DNA of 64,000 nt, taken from assembly GCA_017561825.1 (NCBI GenBank), contig JAFZBK010000061.1, positions 62,001 to 126,000 on the forward strand, written 5' to 3'. Positions 59,090 through 64,000 of this stretch are shown here, one piece after another. The notes beneath the pieces were generated by a model. That model had not been told where the DNA came from, did not search any database, and was given only the letters and a program-made list of their open reading frames with translations. The number at the start of each line of letters is the position of its first letter. The first letter of the stretch is position 1. The translations under genes and the position numbers were made by a program. Source of the stretch: Prevotella sp. (GTDB taxonomy: Bacteria; Bacteroidota; Bacteroidia; Bacteroidales; Bacteroidaceae).

Positions 59090-59120
59090 TTGTGGGGTTC
59101 CCCAAAACTACCTACCTTTG
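59090..59120 (+). promoter_or_regulatory. Promoter of cysK
   Basis: TTG (59090-59092), 20 bases, TACCTTTG (59113-59120). The leader of about 75 bases contains a heptamer array. Confidence 0.65.
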
Positions 59121-59139
59121 CAACGTGTTAAAGATTAAT

Positions 59140-59167
59140 AATTAAGAATTAAGAATTAAGAATTGAA
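59140..59167. repeat. Four heptamers in the cysK leader
   Basis: AATTAAG three times, then AATTGAA, in the untranslated leader of cysK. Confidence 0.75.
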
Positions 59168-59202
59168 GATTATACATTATTAAATATAAAAAGGATAAGA
59201 CT

Positions 59203-60150
59203 ATGGCAAAGATTGCAAAGCAGCTGACCGAGCTCGTCGGCAACACCCCACTCTTGGAGCTCAACAAGTATTCACAGGCAAAAGGACTGGAGACCCCAGT
59301 GATTGCCAAGGTAGAGTTTTTCAATCCCGGCGGTAGCGTCAAGGACCGTATCGCCCTCGCGATGATCGAGGATGCAGAGGCAAAGGGTATCCTGAAGCCC
59401 GGCGCCACCATCATCGAACCCACATCGGGAAATACGGGTGTAGGATTGGCACTGGTATCAGCCGTCAAGGGCTACCGTCTTATCCTTACCATGCCCGAAA
59501 CCATGAGCGTGGAGCGCAGAAACCTCGTGAAGGCATACGGTGCCGAGGTTCGTCTCACCTCAGGTAAAGACGGCATGCCAGGTGCCATCCGCGCCGCCGA
59601 AGAACTGCGTAACTCCATCCCGGGCAGCGTGATCCTCCAGCAGTTCGAGAACCCTGCCAACCCCGCCAAACACTATGCCACCACGGGTCCTGAGGTGTGG
59701 AGAGACACTGATGGTCAGGTAGATATCTTCATCGGTGGTGTAGGTACAGGTGGTACGATCTCTGGTACGGGTAAGTACCTGAAGGAGCAGAACCCCAACG
59801 TGAAGATCATCGCCGTGGAACCCAAGTCATCACCCGTGCTGAACGGTGGTCAGAGCGGACCTCATAAGATCCAGGGTATCGGTGCAGGTTTCATCCCCAA
59901 CACCTACGATGCCGATGTGATTGACGAGGTGTTCGATGTAGAGAACGACGATGCCATCCGTACAGGTCGTGAAGTAGCCCAGTCGGAAGGTCTGCTGGTA
60001 GGTATCTCAGCCGGTGCTGCCCTCTATGCAGCCATCGAGGTGGCCAAGCGTCCTGAGAACAAGGGTAAGAAGATTGTGGTATTACTGCCCGATACCGGTG
60101 AGCGCTACCTCAGTACCGTGCTTTACGCCTTCACAGAATACCCATTATAA
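59203..60150 (+). CDS. cysK: Cysteine synthase A
   Basis: A PLP enzyme of 315 residues converting O-acetylserine and sulfide to cysteine. The cofactor lysine is in '[14 protein letters not shown]', the substrate loop is '[14 protein letters not shown]' and the phosphate-binding loop '[15 protein letters not shown]'. Its promoter region carries the 22-bp array and the 18-bp palindrome. A strong terminator follows. Confidence 0.96.
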   Translation: MAKIAKQLTELVGNTPLLELNKYSQAKGLETPVIAKVEFFNPGGSVKDRIALAMIEDAEAKGILKPGATIIEPTSGNTGVGLALVSAVKGYRLILTMPETMSVERRNLVKAYGAEVRLTSGKDGMPGAIRAAEELRNSIPGSVILQQFENPANPAKHYATTGPEVWRDTDGQVDIFIGGVGTGGTISGTGKYLKEQNPNVKIIAVEPKSSPVLNGGQSGPHKIQGIGAGFIPNTYDADVIDEVFDVENDDAIRTGREVAQSEGLLVGISAGAALYAAIEVAKRPENKGKKIVVLLPDTGERYLSTVLYAFTEYPL

Positions 60151-60169
60151 TCCATATTCCAAGCATGGC

Positions 60170-60212
60170 GAACAGCCCCCAAGCGTATCTCAACCTTGGG
60201 GGCTGTTCTTTT
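60170..60212 (+). terminator. Rho-independent terminator of cysK
   Basis: GAACAGCCCCCAAG (60170-60183) and CTTGGGGGCTGTTC (60195-60208) form a perfect 14-bp stem with an 11-base loop, followed by TTTTG. Confidence 0.9.
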
Positions 60213-60294
60213 GTATTGCACATGATTCATGATAAGAATGTGCAAAAAAGTTTGAAATTCTTCTTCGGTTTGCTTGTATCTCAATTTATTTTCT

Positions 60295-60302
60295 TACTTT
60301 TG
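60295..60302 (+). promoter_or_regulatory. -7 box of pgk
   Basis: TACTTTTG with TTTG/TTG about 18-22 bases upstream (60269-60276). It lies 49 bases before the ATG at 60352 and supports that start. Confidence 0.6.
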
Positions 60303-60351
60303 CAACTGCTTACAGGATAAGAGTTTCAAACCAATAATATTTAAGGTAATT

Positions 60352-61623
60352 ATGACAATTGAACAATTTAACTTTGCCGGTAAGAAGGCAATCGTACGTG
60401 TAGACTTCAACGTACCCCTCGATGAGAATGGTAACATCACTGACGACACCCGTATCCGCGGTGCTCTCCCCACGCTGAAGAAGATCCTCGCTGATGGCGG
60501 TGCCACCATTATCATGAGCCACATGGGCAAGCCCAAAGGAAAGGTGAACCCCAAGCTGTCACTCGGACAGATCCGTGAGGCTGTAGAGAAGGCCCTCGGC
60601 GTTCCCGTTGCTTTTGCTCCCGACTGCGCCAAGGCTGCTGATGCTGCCGCTGCCCTGAAGATGGGTGAGGCCCTGCTGCTGGAGAACCTGCGCTACTATC
60701 CCGAGGAGGAAGGTAAGCCCGTGGGTATCGAGAAGACCGATCCTGCTTACGAAGACGCAAAGAAGGCCATGAAGGCTTCTCAGAAGGAGTTTGCCAAGAC
60801 ACTGGCTTCTTATGCTGACTGCTATGTGATGGATGCCTTCGGTACTGCTCACCGCAAGCATGCTTCTACTGCTGTCATCGCTAACTACTTCGATGCTGAC
60901 AACAAGATGCTCGGTCTGCTGATGGAAAAGGAGGTAAAGGCTGTTGACAATGTGCTCAGCAACATCAACCGTCCGTTCGTAGCCATCATGGGTGGTTCAA
61001 AGGTTTCTTCTAAGATCGGTATCATCGAGAACCTGCTGGGTAAGGTTGACAAGCTCATCCTCTGCGGTGGTATGACCTACACCTTCGCCAAGGCTCACAA
61101 TGGTGAGATCGGTGACTCTATCGTGGAGCTCGACAAGCTGGATGTAGCTCTGGGTGTTGAGGAGCTGGCTAAGAAGAACGGCGTAGAGCTCGTGCTGGGT
61201 TCTGACTGTACCGCTACCAACGGTCTCGACTTCGGTACCATGACCGTGAAGGAAGGTGCCAAGATCATCACCTGTCCTGCCAACAATGTTCCCGCTGGCT
61301 TCGAGGGTGTGGATGCAGGTCCTGAGAGTCAGAAGGCATTTGCCGAGGCTATCAAGGGTGCCAAGACCATCCTGTGGAACGGTCCTGCCGGTGTGTTCGA
61401 GTGCGATGACTTCACAGCTGGTAGCCGCGCTATCGGTGAGGCTATTGCCGAGGCTACTGCTGAGGGTGCTTTCTCACTGATCGGTGGTGGTGACTCTGTG
61501 GCTTGTGTCAACAAGTTCGGTCTGGCTGACAAGGTTTCTTACATCTCTACTGGTGGTGGTGCTCTGCTCGAGGCTATCGAGGGCAAGGTACTTCCTGGTG
61601 TAGCAGCAATTCAGGGAGAGTAA
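60352..61623 (+). CDS. pgk: Phosphoglycerate kinase
   Basis: A 423-residue glycolytic kinase interconverting 1,3-bisphosphoglycerate and 3-phosphoglycerate. It begins '[20 protein letters not shown]' and shows 'MSHMGKPKG', '[15 protein letters not shown]' and '[18 protein letters not shown]'. The glycine-rich C-terminus is '[16 protein letters not shown]'. A frame extends back to 60274 but the promoter lies inside that extension. Codon use looks more biased than in the polysaccharide region, as expected for a highly expressed gene. Confidence 0.97.
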   Translation: MTIEQFNFAGKKAIVRVDFNVPLDENGNITDDTRIRGALPTLKKILADGGATIIMSHMGKPKGKVNPKLSLGQIREAVEKALGVPVAFAPDCAKAADAAAALKMGEALLLENLRYYPEEEGKPVGIEKTDPAYEDAKKAMKASQKEFAKTLASYADCYVMDAFGTAHRKHASTAVIANYFDADNKMLGLLMEKEVKAVDNVLSNINRPFVAIMGGSKVSSKIGIIENLLGKVDKLILCGGMTYTFAKAHNGEIGDSIVELDKLDVALGVEELAKKNGVELVLGSDCTATNGLDFGTMTVKEGAKIITCPANNVPAGFEGVDAGPESQKAFAEAIKGAKTILWNGPAGVFECDDFTAGSRAIGEAIAEATAEGAFSLIGGGDSVACVNKFGLADKVSYISTGGGALLEAIEGKVLPGVAAIQGE

Positions 61624-61646
61624 TAACTTACACCTTATTATAAAAA

Positions 61647-61680
61647 AGAATAGCGCAGTCATTTCCGACTGCGCTATTCT
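61647..61680. terminator. Terminator between pgk and the methyltransferase gene
   Basis: AGAATAGCGCAGTC (61647-61660) and GACTGCGCTATTCT (61667-61680) form a perfect 14-bp stem with a 6-base loop. T-rich sequence follows on the plus strand and an A-run precedes it, so it may serve both convergent genes. Confidence 0.88.
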
Positions 61681-61694
61681 TGTTTCCTTTCATA

Positions 61695-62603
61695 TCAAGG
61701 TTTACGAAGCACCCACTCCTTATAATAGCCAATGCCAGCCTTACAAGCATCATATCCCAGCCAGCCTAAGATATGGTTTGTAACAAACTGCTCAGGCATC
61801 AAAGCATATTGCAGCTTCCATAGCCAAGGATGTTTCATCGTCCAGTTTGCACTACGCTGCAAGTGTTTCAGGTCGGGTAGAGTTTCCATGGTGTAATCCG
61901 TAATCTTCTCAATCTCCAGTCCGCAATTAGTGTAATGAGTGTTCAGCTCCTCAAGCGACTCGAGCATAGCTGCCGATCCTCCCTTTGATGTCAAGGTGAT
62001 AGCCATCTGGATCTTAGGATCGTAGGTATCGAAAGACTGTGCAAGGGCATAGTCGTAGATAATCATCACGCCACCAGGTTTGAGGACACGTTGGACCTCT
62101 CGGTATATCTTCTCCTTGTCAGTGTTGTGGACTATCGTCTCAACGGCATAACAAACATCCACGGAATTGTCTGCCAGTTGCGGGATACTACTGTAGTCTT
62201 GCTCGTAAATAGTCACATTCTGTGGCATCTTGTCTTTCTTGAGAGGAATCAAATCGACACCAACAAAACGAGAATCAGGGAAACCTTTGGCGAGATACAT
62301 AATATTGGATCCTTGTCCGCAGCCTAACTCCAACACAAGGTCGCCGTCCTTGATATATTCAGCAATGGCATCGGGCTGATGATACACATCTTCATCCGTA
62401 AAACAGCCATTCTTGGAAACCCTAAAATGCATGAATCCGTCTCGCGAATGGAATAGTTTGTAAGCCCAATGGTTGACCTTGAAATAAGAGCGTATCTGCT
62501 CCAAAGAATTTTTCTCGCCTTTTACCAGCTTCTCCAGGTCAATGAACTTGGACATCTCATCCACCTTGGAATGAATCTGATAAATATAGTACCCTTTATT
62601 CAT
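61695..62603 (-). CDS. SAM-dependent methyltransferase, class I
   Basis: A 302-residue methyltransferase. The SAM site is 'VLELGCGQGSNIMYLA' at about residue 92, followed by 'FVGVDLIPLKKD' and 'VDVCYAVETIVH', then 'VLKPGGVMIIYDYA'. The general layout is like Ubie/sterol-type methyltransferases. The true start may be ATG at 62555 ('MSKFIDLEKLV'). Substrate unknown. It lies after the terminator of the mutase gene, so it may have a weak promoter of its own or rely on read-through. Confidence 0.82.
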   Translation of the reverse strand: MNKGYYIYQIHSKVDEMSKFIDLEKLVKGEKNSLEQIRSYFKVNHWAYKLFHSRDGFMHFRVSKNGCFTDEDVYHQPDAIAEYIKDGDLVLELGCGQGSNIMYLAKGFPDSRFVGVDLIPLKKDKMPQNVTIYEQDYSSIPQLADNSVDVCYAVETIVHNTDKEKIYREVQRVLKPGGVMIIYDYALAQSFDTYDPKIQMAITLTSKGGSAAMLESLEELNTHYTNCGLEIEKITDYTMETLPDLKHLQRSANWTMKHPWLWKLQYALMPEQFVTNHILGWLGYDACKAGIGYYKEWVLRKP

Positions 62604-62628
62604 ATAAAATAGTATTTAATTAAAAAAA

Positions 62629-62656
62629 GATTATCCGTAGCGAACTACGGATAATC
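62629..62656 (-). terminator. Terminator of the mutase gene
   Basis: GATTATCCGTAG and CTACGGATAATC form a perfect 12-bp stem with a 4-base loop. On the minus strand it is followed by TTTTTTTAATTAAAT. Confidence 0.87.
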
Positions 62657-62664
62657 ATTGATGA

Positions 62665-64000
62665 TTACTCTTTATCGAGTAGAATGTTCATCATCTCGAC
62701 GGCAGCCTTTGCCACCGAGGTGCCAGGACCGAAGATGGCAGCAACACCTGCCTTGTAGAGGAAGTCGTAATCCTGTGCAGGAATCACACCACCTGCAATG
62801 ACCATGATATCCTCACGCCCAAGCTTTTTCAGTTCTTCGATCAACTGAGGAATGAGGGTCTTATGACCCGCTGCGAGGGATGAAGCACCCACGATATGGA
62901 CATCGTTCTCCACTGCCTCACGGGCAGCCTCAGCAGGAGTCTGGAACAGCGGTCCCATATCCACGTCGAAGCCACAGTCGGCATAACCCGTAGCCACCAC
63001 CTTGGCACCACGGTCATGACCGTCCTGACCCATCTTCGCCACGAAGATACGTGGACGACGACCTTCCTTCTTGGCAAACTCTTCTGTCAACGCACAGGCT
63101 TTCTCAAAGTCTGAGTCGTTCTTGGATTCTGAACTATACACGCCTGAAATGGTTCTGATTACTGCTTTATAACGACCCACGATCTCTTCGCAGGCATCAC
63201 TGATCTCACCCAAGGTACAGCGCAAGCCGGCAGCCTTCACGGCCAGAGCCAGCAGGTTGTCCTTGCTCTTCTTACCCTCAGAGAACTCACGCACACATTC
63301 GGTGATCTCCTTCAGGGCAGCCTGACAAGCGGCCTCGTCACGACCAGCACGGAGTTCCTTCAGACTCTCCTCCTGCTGCAGACGCACGGCGGTGTTGTCC
63401 ACCTCGAGGATATCGATCGGATCCTCATGATCCAGACGGTACTTGTTCGTACCTACGATGGTCTGCACACCGGAGTCGATACGAGCCTGGGTACGGGCTG
63501 CAGCCTCCTCGATACGCATCTTCGGCAGACCCGTCTCGATGGCCTTGGCCATACCACCTAACTTCTCAATCTCCTGGATATGCTCCCAAGCCTTGTGTAC
63601 CAGCTCGTTGGTAAGCGTCTCCACATAGTAGGAGCCAGCCCACGGGTCGATCTGCTTGCACACCTTGGTCTCGTTCTGGATATAGATCTGCGTATTACGG
63701 GCGATACGGGCGGAGAAGTCGGTTGGCAGGGCGATAGCCTCATCGAGGGCATTGGTGTGCAACGACTGGGTATGACCCAGCACGGCTGCCATAGCCTCGA
63801 TACAGGTACGACCCACGTTATTGAACGGATCCTGCTCGGTGAGCGACCATCCGGAGGTCTGCGAGTGGGTACGCAGTGCCAATGACTTCGGGTTCTCGGC
63901 CCCGAAGCTCTTCACGATCTTGGCCCAGAGCAGACGACCGGCACGCATCTTGGCGATCTCCATGAAATGGTTCATACCGATAGCCCAGAAGAACGACAGA
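62665..64000 (-). CDS. Methylmalonyl-CoA mutase, large subunit (5-prime part outside the window)
   Basis: The C-terminal 445 residues of the cobalamin-dependent mutase that interconverts methylmalonyl-CoA and succinyl-CoA, used for propionate formation. The frame stays open to the window edge. Visible motifs are '[19 protein letters not shown]' in the barrel and the cobalamin-binding signature '[20 protein letters not shown]', with the axial His in D-G-H-D-R-G, followed by '[19 protein letters not shown]'. The small-subunit gene, if present, would lie beyond the right end. Confidence 0.95.
   Translation of the reverse strand, partial: LSFFWAIGMNHFMEIAKMRAGRLLWAKIVKSFGAENPKSLALRTHSQTSGWSLTEQDPFNNVGRTCIEAMAAVLGHTQSLHTNALDEAIALPTDFSARIARNTQIYIQNETKVCKQIDPWAGSYYVETLTNELVHKAWEHIQEIEKLGGMAKAIETGLPKMRIEEAAARTQARIDSGVQTIVGTNKYRLDHEDPIDILEVDNTAVRLQQEESLKELRAGRDEAACQAALKEITECVREFSEGKKSKDNLLALAVKAAGLRCTLGEISDACEEIVGRYKAVIRTISGVYSSESKNDSDFEKACALTEEFAKKEGRRPRIFVAKMGQDGHDRGAKVVATGYADCGFDVDMGPLFQTPAEAAREAVENDVHIVGASSLAAGHKTLIPQLIEELKKLGREDIMVIAGGVIPAQDYDFLYKAGVAAIFGPGTSVAKAAVEMMNILLDKE

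Noticed and set aside
1..64000. tRNA or rRNA genes
   Set aside because: I looked in the intergenic gaps and saw no cloverleaf-like sequence with TTCAAATC/GTTCRA and matching acceptor stems. A dedicated search could still find one.

Overview
The window reads as Bacteroidales DNA, most likely Prevotellaceae (Prevotella or a relative). Many genes have the Bacteroidetes promoter (-33 TTTG/TTG, about 19-21 bases, -7 TAnnTTTG) and lack strong Shine-Dalgarno sites. The gene content fits too: multi-SLBB exporter, GH3/GH43 enzymes, methylmalonyl-CoA mutase, MetY and CysK. The organism call is inference; no rRNA or tRNA gene was found.

Layout. (1) 1-1612: no intact gene. It holds hairpins, tandem repeats and a degraded C-terminus of an AAA-type ATPase. 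(2) 1613-41098: one very long leftward run of surface-polysaccharide genes. In transcription order it starts with precursor genes (kdsA, kdsD, a UDP-glucuronate-type epimerase, gmd, a frameshifted fcl). Then come the exporter wza and the chain-length protein wzz, rfbC-A-D-B, a 53-codon rfbC stub, a Wzx flippase, glycosyltransferases, a CDP-glycerol pair (tagD-like and tagB/F-like) and an EpsG-type polymerase. Two unusual cassettes follow. One (14760-21640) is a small-acid pathway: U32-like TIM barrel, CitE-like lyase, aldo/keto reductase, MmgE/PrpD protein, phosphonopyruvate-decarboxylase-like enzyme and two-subunit class I fumarase-type hydratase. The other (2728-9599) is an acyl-carrier-protein assembly line: two ACPs, two KASIII enzymes, a ketoreductase-like SDR, an adenylate-forming ligase and a NeuD-type acyltransferase, with a dicarboxylate transporter inside the run. 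Between them lie a secreted cysteine-hydrolase-like protein, an ATP-grasp enzyme, a polysaccharide deacetylase, a nucleotidyltransferase and the initiating sugar-phosphate transferase. (3) 41235-64000: housekeeping and catabolic genes on both strands (phospholipase D, TPR protein, substrate-binding lipoprotein, radA, TonB receptor, GH43, GH3, queC, AlkZ-related protein, metY, LuxR-type regulator, SDR, bcp, cysK, pgk, a methyltransferase and a partial mutase).

How the genes may work together (inference): the sugar pathways make rhamnose, fucose and Kdo precursors. The acid cassette and dicarboxylate transporter may supply an unusual small acid. The ligase and ACP enzymes may activate and extend an acyl group that the NeuD-like enzyme places on an amino sugar, or that decorates the repeat unit before Wzx/Wza export.

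The strongest sequence-level oddity is a set of short tandem repeats with a 7-base period at ten or more places. One array lies inside fcl and decides its reading frame: with three copies the gene is broken, with one or four it would be intact. Another is inside the GH3 gene, one supplies the queC stop codon, and one is in the cysK leader. Long structured leaders or operator-like repeats precede wza, cysK and the LuxR-type gene.
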